NCBI GenBank assembly: GCA_038087015.1
Contig: JASBNA010000034.1
Location: 310,001 to 374,000, forward strand
Length of the DNA: 64,000 nt
DNA from: Cerrena zonata
Taxonomy: Eukaryota > Basidiomycota > Agaricomycetes > Polyporales > Cerrenaceae
Reading direction: 5' to 3'
Below the pieces are notes generated by a model, which saw nothing but the letters and a program-made list of their open reading frames with translations, did no database searches and was not told where the DNA came from. Every line of letters begins with the position of its first letter. The first letter of the stretch is position 1. Positions 22,737-34,221 of this stretch are shown here, one piece after another. A program made the position numbers and the translations under genes.

Positions 22737-23216
22737 GATTCATTTCAAACACTACTCGAGAGAAACATCGCTATAAAGCGCCAGAAGGCAGTTTCTCTGC
22801 TATCAGAGACTCCCAGCGATAGCAGCACCATGAATATCGATTCATCGGCACTCTCCCAACCCCCAGACTCGAACAAGAAAGTCAAATCTAGCTCGTACAA
22901 GAAACGTAGAACAAACTAGGTTACCCACTAGCACTCTATATACACCATACTCATTCAAGCGTTTCCCTTTCACTCACAAAGTCGTCTCAGGAAAAGCCAT
23001 CTATACATTCAAGGTGGAAGACGTAGAAGCCGTGCTGTACAAACAACAGCGACACGAAGTAAAACACGGTCCCGAGAAGCCTCTCCCTAAGACAAGACGA
23101 GGAGGAGAAAGTTTGACTCTGCGTCGTTGGAAACATCGACTCGTTCGTTTCATTCAAGAGGGCTCGAAGACCAACGAAGGTTGGTTAGAACCAAGAATCC
23201 TTCAGGTCCGTCCATA
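22737..23216 (+). pseudogene. Possible decayed gene in two shifted frames, unidentified
   Basis: Two protein-like stretches follow one another in different frames. The first reads KRQKAVSLLSETPSDSS and ends SSSYKKRRTN plus a stop at 22917-22919. The second begins about 22920-22940 and reads TLYTPYSFKRFPFTHKVV, VEDVEAVLYKQQRHEVKHG and LRRWKHRLVRFIQEG before a stop at 23214-23216. A one-base change near 22910, or an intron I cannot define, would join them. The family is not recognised. It may be a frameshifted relic or a small gene with an unseen splice. Confidence 0.3.
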
Positions 23217-23985
23217 ACAACGCCAAATGACACTGTATATATGCTAATCTATCTCAATTTGGAGACAAAACAAATCTGCCACAGGCTGTCCACAAGATCC
23301 TTAGGAATCCCAAGCACGGAATGGATATGTTGCATCTTGCGGTCAACCACGTTAGCCAACTTGGACCCATTCAGCGCAATCCCCCTCTCGTTGTAGTTAT
23401 GGTTCTAGAAGGTCGTAGTTGACCTTTTGACATTAGAGACACCCTTGAAAGTTGTCAGACATGCTACGCCACCCAGGAAATGTGTTCGAGTCCCAAAGGT
23501 CCTGTCCAATCACAGTATCTGTACCTGCGTTCGTTACTGATTGATCACAGGTTAACGATGAGTCACAAGTGCAAATTGAACCAATTAAAAACTGATATAG
23601 GAAGAAACAAAGGATCACCCTGTCCTGCTAGAACCGGACTACCTTTTAAGGATATCTTCCACTCTCCGTTCCCGCAGGTCTTGTTATCATTTTGTAATCA
23701 TTGGACCAAGCAATAATTTAACGGTCCAGTCGCCAGTCGGGGGTTGGTTGACGTGAAGCTGTCCAGATATCTAGACGTGTAGTTGCAGTGGTAAATCACA
23801 TCGATGAGAGGGGAAACCAAAGGATGCAATTCAAAACGGACTAGATAAACAAGATAGCAACAGAAAGCAAGCTGTTGTACAACAAGATAGAGGTAATGAT
23901 ACAATACCGGTTACACAGAACCGTTGGACCTTATACAATTCTGGTTGATTGTTCCGACGAATAGGTAGCATGACACAGTAGCAAT
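23217..23985. other. Intergenic
   Basis: Nothing supportable on either strand beyond short frames. Confidence 0.4.
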
Positions 23986-24952
23986 TTACTGGGGTGTAGG
24001 CGAAGGGGGACCTAAAGAAATAACATCGGCGTTAAGCGGAGGTGAGCCATGGGCCAGCGTGTACTCACCGAACAATCCAGCACGAGGGGACATCGGCGCA
24101 GACATAGGGGTGGATGCACCTGCTTTAGGTTGAGGAGAGAAGATCGGGTTAGCTGGGAGTGTTGACGATTCGAAATACCAAAATTACGACAGTAAAGATA
24201 CCATGACCACGAAACAGAGTTCAGTTAGCACATCGCCACAGGAAACACACGTTTGAGACTTACGTCTCCATTGGGCCCAAGCAGGTACATGCGCTGGAGG
24301 TGCTTCAGGTGGAGGAGGAGCTTCTGGTACGGGAGCGGGGAGGGCTTTCTTCCTATCCCTGCGTTCAGGCTTCTTGTGGACTATTCGCCAACCTGGACGA
24401 GCCGGAGAGAGGTCGTCTAAAGGTGGTGGGGTAGGTGGAGCGGGTGGAGGTGTAGGCTCTCGCTATGAATGCGTTAGCTGAGAGGGTATGAATGGGAGAG
24501 ACATAGGCGTACCTTGGCTAGCCACCCAGCGAAGTCAACATTCGGATTTCCACCTCCACTCTGTTTAGCCTTGACTGCCATGAGTTCTGCGATCTCCCTG
24601 TAAAGCAACGACAATAATATGGGATGAAATGAGATACATCCCACACAGAGATAGGACCATACAATCAGTGTGCCGATCTTACAGACTAGTAGGGTCAAAG
24701 GCCACTCACGCCTGGAGTTGAGTCCTCTCATCTCTGAGCTTCCCGACCTCCTGCAAAAGGATCCGAACCTCACTTGCAAGTGCTTTAGTGAAGTCCTGCA
24801 AGTACCTGCAGGTACATTAGAACCAAAGAACGCAACGTGCGGCGAAGGAAGGAGGTGATATGTGTCAAATGATCGAGAAAGACTTATGGTACTAGGTAAG
24901 AGACATACTTTGGCGGGCCTGCACTAGCGTTATGATGACCTTGTTTCGACAT
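23986..24952 (-). CDS. Conserved basidiomycete coiled-coil, proline-rich protein
   Basis: A multi-exon minus-strand gene starting MSKQGHHNASAGPPK at 24952. The intron after PPK is closed by the acceptor ctgcag, giving K-YLQDFTKALASEVRILLQE, then VGKLRDERTQLQ and EIAELMAVKAKQSGGG, a predicted coiled coil over roughly residues 15-65. The next exon begins REPTPPPAPPTPPPLDDL and continues through PGWRIVHKKPERRDRKKA, a run of PPPPEAPP and HVPAWAQWRR. Two small exons finish with STPMSAPMSPRAGLF and PPSPTPQ. The N-terminal coiled-coil block is strongly patterned and typical of a small family conserved among Agaricomycetes; the function is unknown. Exon joins in the 3' half are inferred from splice sites only. 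Confidence 0.65.
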
Positions 24953-25497
24953 TAACAACTTTGTATCTCAGTAAATGATAGTCAGGGAATAGGGAGATAG
25001 AGAGAATAGGGAGATGAGTGTATAGGTGAGAACGTTGTGGAATGAAGATGGGCGTCACAAACAGACTACCCTATCATTATAACCATGACTGCCTCCGCCT
25101 CAAGGCCTTGCCTGTAAGCTCAAATCAAGACAAGGACCTATTATTCTGCTGGTAACATGAGTAGCGTTTATCGCCATGAGGCAAAGGACCCTGAGTATTG
25201 AGTGTCTCCTCGTGTTCGCGATATTGAAAACACGCTACTGGTAGCACTTCTGAATCTTATATCCGTTGATGTCAAATGCTATAGTATTCCTGCTTCCAAA
25301 CTCAAATGTAGTCGGGGCAATGTGACACGGTGTAAGCTTCAGAGGTTAAATCTGATATCAGAATTGGGGGAACGATTGTTCTGGTTGCAATTCTAGGTGA
25401 CAATGACCGTGGTGGAATACATACAGAATAATATAGCGATTATGTGGTGTCTAAAAGCATGCGTGAAATATCAATGTCCGTGTGTGGTTAGTTGAGG
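24953..25497. other. Intergenic
   Basis: The region between two minus-strand genes. No gene is supported. It should hold the promoter of the coiled-coil gene and the terminator of PIF1. Confidence 0.4.
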
Positions 25498-27550
25498 TCA
25501 AGTAGCAGCATCTTGGCTCGTCTCCGATACCTCCTTCGCTTCTAGTTGTTTGCTCCATTTGATCACCTTCGGATGTGCGGCGACCTAAGTTGATACAATT
25601 AGCGAAGTGCATCAAAATGCGAACAAGAGAACGTACCTTGGTGGGATCAAACCTCAACAACTGCAATCCATCCAAACTCGCCGCTCTAGAAAGGGCTACA
25701 TAACTCTGCCCTTTCTCAAACACCTTACCCAAGTCGATCTTCACCCTCTGGAGCGTTTGGCCTTGGCTCTTGTGTATACTCATTGCCCATGCTAAGACCA
25801 AGGGTACCTGCATTCGTCTAGCGAGCAGCTTTCCCTCGTTATCTTCTACGCGGAATTCGTCACGTAGGATGAGGACGATTTCCTTGCCTTGCGGAGTGAG
25901 AAATTCGACTAGAGGATAGAGCTCTTCATCTTTCATTTTAGACTTGCCCTTGGAGGCAGAAGCAGGCGAGATGTTTTCTTTCTCAGAAGACGCGTCGGAT
26001 AATCCGGTGGGAGTGAACCCATCTTCGAGGATCTGTACATTTCGGATAGCTGTAGGGGCCTTGGTAGTGGTTTGAGAAGCGGACTTGGGCTTCGAAGATG
26101 ACGCCGCACTTGACGGAGGTGGCACTTCGACAGCAGCGACGCTAGCAGTAGCGACCGCGAAGGTATAGAAGCCTAGCACGCGTCCTACGCTTCCGTTGAC
26201 CAGATTCTCGTCCATGTTCTTGATTAACATCACTTGAGCATCTTTCTTCAGCTCTAGACGGCCTGGTGCGACCGTGTTCTCTAGTAGCTTCTTCCGTTTC
26301 TCTTCAGGCGCGGACCCGGAATCCCTGGCAACAAAGAAATACGAAGTACTAGAGAGGGACTGCAGTCGCGAAGTATTAGATCTTTCAACTTCAGTACGAA
26401 GGGGAAAGAGTTCAGTAGGTAGAAGACCATCGGTGAATGTTAGCGGGCGAGAGAGTGATTTGAATGTGTCTCGCGCTTGTTGAGAGATTGTACCTTTGCG
26501 CATCTCGTTTAGTAGGTCGACAAAGTCTGTGACCACGTGGAAACATCAATAATGGGCCATGTCTCTCATTGGTGTACTTACGGGTATCTTTCTGTCGGAA
26601 CACCTGTTTCAGCGTGACAATATGTTCAATACATTTAGACCATGCTGCGCTCTCAAACGCGAAAATGGGCCCCTGCCCAGCCTGCGTAACCGGGGGAAGT
26701 TGGAAAAAGTCGCCTGTGATGACAAGCTACCAGAAGAATCAATTTATACATCGTAAATGCGGGCATTTGATATGTAAACTTACTTGAATGCCACCAAAAG
26801 GTTTGTCTGTCTTCTTACGCAAACGATCGGCAAGAGCGGCAAGTGTATCGAATAGTTTTCCATCCACCATGGACACTGTGAAATGAAAGGAGTAAACACG
26901 ATGTTCATTCGGACTAAAGTGTGTCCCTCACCTTCATCGATGATGAGGACCTTGGTGTTCTTCCAGCGTTGATGAGCCGGCCTGCACGTCTTGACATAAC
27001 TGATCAGTTTCTCTATGTTGTGCATCCCGGGTGTTATGGCACCCCACGAGTGTAGTGTCATGCCTAGGGAATGTATCATGCAAATTAAAGCGACGATCTA
27101 AGTTCTATAACGATTCGTACTCACCACCGACATTAGATGCGGCCATGCCTGTACTGGCTGTCACAGATACGACATCAGGCTTCTTCGCATATTTCTTCCG
27201 AAGGGCATTTATAATCGCTCTTAGTAGCAATGACTTTCCCGTTCCTGTTGAAGGGTTCGCTGTCAAGTCAGGTGTATAACGGAATGACGATCGAAGTACG
27301 GACCTGCAGACCCAGTGAAAAAGACACTTTTCTCTTCTTCAACCACCATCTTGAGCACCTTGATTTGCTCTTCATTCAAAGCAACATACTCCTGCACCAC
27401 GCTATCACTGTCCTTTCCAATTGATTTCGGAGACGCAAGGACTTCGGTCGAAAAGAAAGAATCTAAGGTTTTTCGGGGTTGTTTCGTGGGGCGAGGCTTT
27501 GCATCTTCAATACCTCCAGTGGACTTTCGTTTCTTCGTAACTTGAGGCAT
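25498..27550 (-). CDS. PIF1: PIF1-family 5'-3' DNA helicase
   Basis: PIF1 helicases unwind DNA and RNA-DNA hybrids, resolve G-quadruplexes and act at telomeres and in mitochondria. The start at 27550 ([13 protein letters not shown]) is preferred; an in-frame ATG also lies at 27646. The N-terminus holds RKTLDSFF, a PCNA-binding PIP-like motif lacking the initial Gln. Choosing the acceptor ttcaacag for intron 1 restores the Walker A motif GSAGTGKS; the earlier AG would add NPST residues. Later motifs are [25 protein letters not shown] (Walker B, split by an intron), [29 protein letters not shown] and [15 protein letters not shown]. The C-terminus follows a last intron and ends [10 protein letters not shown] Ser/Lys-rich insertion ([32 protein letters not shown]) separates motifs in the 2B region. 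The order and completeness of motifs make the call firm. Confidence 0.93.
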
Positions 27551-28037
27551 CTTCGTTACAATTGAGTATGGTTCGTTCCCAAGCTGGAAGGAACAATGGA
27601 CGCGTCCTTTCAATGTTCGACCCGTGACCGCGTTGATCTTAGCCACGTGCAGGGAATAACTATTAAACCCTGATCGCGACTTTGTCCATAAAGGTGTGTC
27701 GGATTCCCCGTAATACCGTGACGATATTTTGTATCGTTATATCGCTGACGATCAATAATACTCTGTGATGACAACTGCTTGATTGCCTCCAGTTTTCCTG
27801 CAGGTGTGAAAACTGAAAGAATGCTAGTTGAGGCTTCCCAGCTGTTACCACTATGTCAGAACTGGACTGGAGAGGCAGTTGTCAGATATAGATACAATTG
27901 GTACCATGAAATGGCCTCATAAAATCCCCTCACAAACACAGCATGTGAAACTTATTGGAAAGGCCATTACAAGTGTTCAATTGAGTTGTAAGCAAAGTGT
28001 GATTGCAGAAATAGAATTTGAGATAGAAATACATCAA
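27551..28037. other. Intergenic
   Basis: PIF1 upstream region and the 3' flank of the Crinkler-type gene. No additional gene is seen. Confidence 0.4.
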
Positions 28038-30608
28038 CTACTCCCAGAATTTATCTGCATCTGCATCAATAGCTAAGACATACTGCTGAATTCTTGGGGT
28101 CCAAACCCTGCAATCAGCTGCTAATTTGATCTGCTGGAGTGCAATGACTGTCTCCTTGGGAACAACAAAAACAAATTTAACAAAGTCAAAATATTGAGAA
28201 ATGAGAGGCCATATCTCTTTGAAAAATTTCACCTCTATGGGATGAGATGATGAAACTGTGAATTGAAAAGCTACCATCCCTTTAATCACACCTTGGTCCT
28301 TAACCTCAAAAGCAAATGAGTCAATACCAGGAAAAGTGGAGGAAATAGGACGATAATACTTGGATGAAAGAAAATTAGGAGAAAGAAACTTGTCAAAATA
28401 CTCCACACCATCAATATGTGACAGGTTTACAGACAATCTTTGAGGTGGATCATCAAGGGAGGTAAGATGGTAAGGCTCAGCTCGGCTATTGAAGACGTAT
28501 TGTTGGGCCATCTGTTCAAAGAGAACACCTGCACATGAAGCTGACCCAGGGTTCTTCAATAAGGACAAAAAGCTGTCCCTAAAAGCAGCGGCAAGCTCTT
28601 TCTTCTGCTTCAATACAAGCTTGTGAGATATGAACCCAGAGATGAGTGTTCCATCTGGCACCTGTCGATCTATAGTGCCATAATATGACAGAGGGTTGAT
28701 CTGTATTATATCATGGCTAGTTGAATTGAAGAAAACCGATGCATCGCTCAAGAGGATTCGCAACTGGTTTCCATCAATAAGTTGAACCCTCGTATCAATT
28801 TTCCGTTCAATCACATTGTCCATGTTGTGAAAGAGGCGTCTCACAGAGCCTCCAAAGTTGGTGAATGCTCGGCGCCATTCATCCAGGCCACGTTGTATCT
28901 TAGACGCATCACTAGAACAAAGTAAGAGTCAAATCTGCATCTGGTAGGGGCAACAGACAACTTTACTCACCGAGACAAGTAGACCTCCGACCAGCTCCAA
29001 GTTTTCATCACAAATCTCCGGGAGGTGGCCGTATTGTCCTTCTCCCAGCTTTTGAAGCGGTGTTCACTCGGTGACGATGCCACAATAGAGTCCCAGAACT
29101 TCAGGGATCTAGTGTCCATTGCGTGACCCTGCGCATTGTTGATGTCGTAGAGGATAAGCCCATCGTTATCATTATCCAAAGCTTCTTGTAACAAGAAGAC
29201 CGAACGATCAGGAACCCAATAGGCACCCTGATCTAGAAACACATAGCGAGCTGTTGGTGAAAGAGAAAAGATGGTACTTTTCCCAGCAACAAGCCTTCTG
29301 AGAAGGCAGTAGGTCAGATACACAGACTTTCCTGGTGCAAGTGTCAGAGCAAAGATCAGATTATCATGTATAAAATACGCACCAATTCCTGGTTGCCCAA
29401 GAAGGAGGGTATTCATGAATCCTTCGCCCTTGCCTGACTCAACAAAGTTGTCAAACTCGACATATTCCTGGCGAATGAGAAAGTGTCGCATTGGCAGCCA
29501 GGATTTGACAATATCTTCCAACCCTGGAATCTTGTTGAGTTCAATAAATGTGGCTTGAACTCGTGTCGACGGCTCGGGTTCATCAGAGGCGGTGACGGAT
29601 GAAGCTAGATCGGGAACCTTTTCTACCTTGGTATCAATAATCTGATCCCAGTGAGCCTTATTCTTCCAGAGGAAGTCATATATTGCAAAGGCATGTCGGT
29701 GCATGAGTGTATCTTCCATTGAATGAAGTAGTCGCGGCCATGAGGGATCAGCAATACGCGTAGGGCTGCCGCTTAGCCTCGGACGCTTTCGAGATGCAGA
29801 TCCTATTGTCAAATAAGCATTATGATGTTGAGAGGCGAAATGAGCAACGGACCTCCGAATTCCTCATCGATCCCGGGCAAAGATGCCGATGTTGTCTGTT
29901 CAGTCCCTATGGCTACAGTGGGTTTAATACGGCGGAGGCCATTTAGTTGCACGATTCGATCTGATCTTGAATGGAAATATTATCACGTACAGTATACCGG
30001 TGCCTCGACCGACTGCTGTCGTTGAGTCAAGTCCTCTATCAGATATGTCAAAATCAATCGTCTATGAAAGTAGCGTTAATGACCAACTAGGGAGGGATGG
30101 TGCTCGTTGATGTCCAGAGTAAGATTTGGTGCAACTGTCAAATACTGACATTTCATGAGCGGGACAGAATGCATGGTGGGATATGCGGAACTGGCAGATC
30201 CATAAAATGTGACATACTGGATTGAGTAACGATGACAATATCTATAATTCTCCCATTCCCAGCGTTAGGTTGTCGAGGAAGATGTTCCGCTAGTTCAACG
30301 ATAGGTTCTATCGCATCTCGCTCGACCGACTGAGTGCCAAGCCACTTCAAAACGGACTCCAAACGAACATCGCGGTTTGGTGCCTCGCCATACTATAAGA
30401 ATATAAGCGGATCAGCATGATGAAGTCCAGACAGAACCCTCACCTTGAATAGATAAATGATGTCTTGTCCTAGGCAAGGTTGAAAATTTGGGTGGACACG
30501 AATTTGGGACTCTAATTCTTGAGCCCTTGTCTGCTCCGATACAGAAAACAGATAGGGTAAAGGCAGACGATTATCTGGCAGATAAACAGTATAGTTGTAG
30601 CGAGACAT
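28038..30608 (-). CDS. Crinkler/RHS-type protein: ubiquitin-like header, P-loop ATPase, nuclease-like C-terminus
   Basis: I join several minus-strand exons into one gene. Exon 1 starts MSRYNYTVYLPDNRLPLPYL at 30608. With the next exon (YGEAPNRDVRLESVLKWLG to GNGRIIDIVIV) it makes a Crinkler-like, ubiquitin-fold header: a short strand, an ELESQIRVHPNFQ helix and the LGQDIIYLFK segment. A linker exon (RIVQLNGLRRIKPTV to GIDEEFG) leads into SASRKRPRLSG, a basic, possibly nuclear-targeting patch. The ATPase has GQPGIGKS once a 51-nt in-frame intron (29382-29332) is removed, then VYLTYCLLRRLVAGK and the YVFLD strand. The C-terminus carries FEQMAQQYV and IDSFAFEVKD...VAFQFTVSSSHPI, resembling the degenerate restriction-endonuclease fold of Crinkler/RHS proteins. 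These families are described in conflict and effector contexts; a role here is inference. Confidence 0.82.
29332..29382 (-). other. In-frame 51-nt intron splitting the P-loop codon
   Basis: Donor gtgcgt and acceptor gcaccag. The intron length is divisible by three and has no stop, so retention would insert 17 residues between GQPGI-G and GKS and destroy the Walker A motif, while splicing restores GQPGIGKS. Confidence 0.8.
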
Positions 30609-31130
30609 GATTCACAAATGAGTAGGTTATATGGGGGATGGATATGGTATTGGGAGCGGCTGGTAGTACGCGGCAAAGAATCGCAACGATCGAAGTTTCC
30701 CAGCTCGACAAAAGCGGACTCAACCCTTTCCAAGTCTATATTCAATATTAGGCGACTAGTGAGGTAACAGTACTAATATAAGATCCGAAGATAGAAAGAG
30801 TGAACTAATCACCAAGTGTGTGTTCATTCTCCACACGCAAGTCTAAACAGTGTGCCTTTTCATCTCAGTCAAACATCAATTTATCATAGTGCGAAAAAGG
30901 TGAAACAATAAAACTCTATACTACGCAAATGATTGCACACATACACGAAATGACAAGGTATTACTAGTAAAAGAAGAAGAAAAGGGGGGGAAGAGTACAG
31001 CAATGTAAACGGCAACATGACACATAAGGTCCATAAAGATGGAGTTACAGATGAATGGGCTACACTTGATTTGTTCGATACTTCTTTCCTCGAGTCTGTA
31101 CGCATATAGTTTAACAGGTGGAGGCAATGT
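30609..31130. other. Intergenic
   Basis: The upstream region of the Crinkler-type gene and 3' flank of hexokinase, both on the minus strand. No other gene is supported. Confidence 0.4.
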
Positions 31131-33324
31131 CTAGAGATCCTTATATAGTCCTTTATCTTTCCGTACTTTCGTCATTGCTAAAGATAGACTGTGAGCCCAT
31201 GTAATGAACGAGGTTTGAAAAGGGTAACATACCAGCGACGATTGCACTTCCGATACCACTACCATCCTCCGCGTGGTGGGTGACAATATTGCTACGAAGG
31301 GAATTAGCAAGAAGCACAAAACCAAGAATGAAGATACTCACCGCCCCTTCTCGCCAAAGATATCGACCAAGCCCTCGTGTATCCTATCCGCGAAGCCAGG
31401 ATATTTCTATCAAAGCAACGATCAATAACATTCTACCTCAACGACAGCAGTACTTACGTTGTACAGGGAACCATCGGCACCGACCGAACAACCCTTGTCC
31501 AAGTACCCCATCTTGCTGACGATAGCAGCAATACCACATGCGCTTAGCCTAGCAGCACGACGACCAACAAGACGAGCGAGAGCACGGAAGAATTGACGTT
31601 CGGCGAGGGTGGTTTCGAGAGCGAAGAAGTGGGAGAAAATGCCGATGATCATGAGAAGTTCATCTGTTGGGTCACTAGATGTATAAGAGTAAACATATGC
31701 GCTGCATGATAGGGTACAGACACAATCCTCTCCATGAGCGACAGGAAGGCGGTATCGAAACTATAGGGGATCTCGATTTTGTAGGTGTTTTGCCCGAGGA
31801 AAACGACGCCCTCGTCGATGAGTTCGCAAATGATGAGCCGGAGGATCTCTCCGAGGTAACGACCCGAGATGAGTTTCTATCAAACAACGGCGATAAGTAC
31901 GATAAAATAATCAGGAACACGATGACACACCTCGAACGCCTGTTCGCCAGGTTTATTCGACTGCTCATCAATAGTGATGTCATACTTTGTTCTAGGGAGA
32001 TGCTCGTGCTCAAATGAGTCGAAAGCACCCTGAAAATAGTAAAATTAGCCCTTGGGATTACATCCAAGGAGGAAAATGCACGCACCCATTCACAGTTGAT
32101 CGCCATCTCTGCATCGGGGTCGATGCCGAGGTGCGCAATCTTTGGGATATCACCAACACGCTCCATATAAGCCGCATTACATCCGGTACCGAAGATACAG
32201 GCAATACGAGTGTTGGGTTCGACATAGTGTGAAGCGATAAGAGTACCCGTCGTATCGCAAGTGAGAGCTACGATCGTAGCGGGAACATCCTGAACGATAG
32301 TATTGAACGCCAGATACTAGCAAGATATGCATGACCAGGACTCACGAATTTGGCGAGACTCTTTCTGAACATTTCAGCAACATCATGACCTTCGGTGTTG
32401 GGGCTGCCAAAGCCTTTTGTCCATCGGATGAGAACGCCGTGATCGATTTTGTCTTGGCTAGGATGCATGCGTCACGGATAAGATAGTTGATCAGAGAGTA
32501 CCCACTCACGAGCATGGATACGAGAACTAGGGTAGGGGTTTGTATCAGAAGAATGCAGAAATGATGCGAAGAGTGACATACAGTGAAACCGAGTGGGAGG
32601 ATTTTGCCTTTGGGCGATTCACCGCTCTCCTGAATCGAATCTGTGAAGGCCTTTAGGCACTGTCCGCAGAAATCAAATAGCTTTTCTCCGTCCTCTTGTT
32701 TCTGTTCTTCGGTGAGACGGTATTTTGATTGCGTGATCTCGAATTTGCCGTTGCCGTTGAGCTTGACAAGACACACTCGGAGATTCGTTCCGCCTTTGTG
32801 TCGATCAGATGAGGGAGATGTGCGATAACGGAAAAGAAGGACGCACCAAGATCTACCGCAAAGAATTCACCAGTCTCTTCTCCTGATGGCCAGCCAAAGA
32901 CATATGTCGGGATCATGGGCTATAGTGGAGAAGTAGTGATTTGCTATCTCAGGGCCCTAGAATGAAATTGGACGTAACACAACTTGATTAGTCTTTAACA
33001 AACCCAGTTCAAGAGTATCCTTGAAAGCCTCTACGATCATCCTCATGCGCTGTGGAGTCATGGTGAACCTAAAGACGGGTTGTCACCGCCGGAACGCATA
33101 CAGCGAGAAAGATGAACTGACATGACCTCGAACCGGCGGAGGTGATCTGTCATCTTCATATGGGGATTCAACTCTGCAACTGAGCGAAAATAAGGGAGAG
33201 AGGGACGGTTGTATACGTACTTCTTGGTTGCATGAGGTAGGTCCTCTGCTTCACTTGTTCGAGTGTAAGCGAGCGTGTGCCCAGAGGGAAGAGTAACACT
33301 AGAGCTTCCCCGACGCGACGCCAT
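31131..33324 (-). CDS. Hexokinase
   Basis: Hexokinase phosphorylates glucose and other hexoses at C6 in the cytosol. The gene starts MASRRGSSSVTLPSG at 33324 and is split into many small exons. Removing the introns gives the phosphate-1 loop FFAVDLGGTNLRVCLVKL (the intron splits the GG), the substrate motif LGFTFSYPCSQDKIDHG with VLIRWTKGFGS, the catalytic stretch ALTCDTTGTLIASHY (Asp retained; Cys where Asn is usual before it), IACIFGTGCNAAYME, INCEWGAFDSF and adenosine-site residues near CSVGADGSLYN and EDGSGIGSAIVAA. The protein ends KVRKDKGLYKDL. The ATK/PHMKMTDHLRRFEVM N-terminal region replaces the commoner short leader. It is divergent from uL14m, with about 200 bases between the two start codons. 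Confidence 0.93.
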
Positions 33325-33523
33325 GATCGAGTAGAGGTGTGGATGAGAGCACGGATGAGAAACGGAAAGAGGAGGGCAAGAGCGTTGTCTCTCGTTGCAA
33401 GAGAGATCTCTCAGGTTATATAGGGTTATATCCACCGACATATCGATTAGATCATACTTACCCGCTTTCAAACTCCGATAACCCCCTTTCTAATCTCATT
33501 ACAATCTCGGCTTTCAACTCGCC

Positions 33524-34111
33524 ATGATCGGTCTCAAAGGCACCCTCAATATACCCTTCATATTCTACTCTTCCTCTATTCACATCTAAACATATGCACT
33601 ATAGGTCATAGACAACTCTGGCGCCCTCCTTGTCGAGTGCGTCAACGTCCTCAAGCAAAAAGTCAACAACGGCTGGGGCTCAGTCGGTGACGAAATCGTC
33701 TGTGTCGTCAAGAAAGCCCGCCCAATGACAAACGCTGCTTCAAACGCTATCAAAGTACGAAGAGGCGACGTCCGACGTGCTGTCATTGTCCGAACACGTA
33801 AGTCAGTGCGCAGACCCGACGGTCGTATGATTCGCTTCGACGACAATGCCGCCGTCTTGCTTAACAACAAGAGGGAAATGCTAGGTACACGTATCGGCGG
33901 TGTCGTTAGCGCAGATCTCAGGATGAAGGGCTGGGGAAAGATCGTCTCGCTCGCACCCAAAGTAAGCCCTTTCTCTTTATCGAACTATCCTCGAGAAATA
34001 ATACATTCGAAAGGTTTTATAGATGTCCTCTCTTCGCTATTTCCAGATGTACCATATGCTTGCTATAATGCCCATCATACAATTCTCATATGTTCAGCAT
34101 CTCGTCGTGGC
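33524..34111 (+). CDS. MRPL38: Mitochondrial large-subunit ribosomal protein uL14m
   Basis: This is a core protein of the mitochondrial ribosome large subunit. Exon 1 (MIGLKGTLN, 33524-33550) and exon 2 from 33605 ([16 protein letters not shown]) together give the universal L14 start. Further motifs are [54 protein letters not shown] and [11 protein letters not shown], so the whole fold is present. The first intron is odd: exon 1 is followed by ATACCC rather than GT, and no GT donor between the ATG and exon 2 keeps the frame. The C-terminal exon after SLAPK is uncertain: reading through gives a stop near 34111, and alternative acceptors at about 34020-34100 give different short tails. The symbol MRPL38 is the yeast name for this protein. 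Confidence 0.88.
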
Positions 34112-34154
34112 TGATGTTCACACCTTAGTGTTCATTATCCACTCTCACTTGCCA

Positions 34155-34221
34155 GAATGTCTGACTGGTTGAACTGTTGGACGCGGTTGGTTCAACCTGG
34201 AGTTCAACATGCTAGACATTC
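34155..34221. repeat. Short imperfect inverted repeat (hairpin)
   Basis: GAATGTCT (34155-34162) and GTTGAACT (34168-34175) pair with AGTTCAAC (34201-34208) and AGACATTC (34214-34221), separated by an unpaired five-base bulge in each arm. A further GGTTCAACC at 34189-34197 can compete for pairing. It sits between uL14m and the HNH gene and could be a structured 3'UTR or a tiny mobile-element footprint. Confidence 0.5.

Noticed and set aside
23480..23500. GTTCGAGTCCC as a tRNA T-arm
   Set aside because: No matching stem, acceptor or anticodon arm around it.
30153..30362. Small frames at 30153-30608 as independent genes
   Set aside because: They are better explained as the header exons of the Crinkler-type gene, with intron borders that restore a typical header.
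31675..32166. 163-codon minus-strand frame within hexokinase
   Set aside because: It reads through hexokinase introns and is out of frame with the conserved exons, sharing only the GIDPDAEMAINCEW part.
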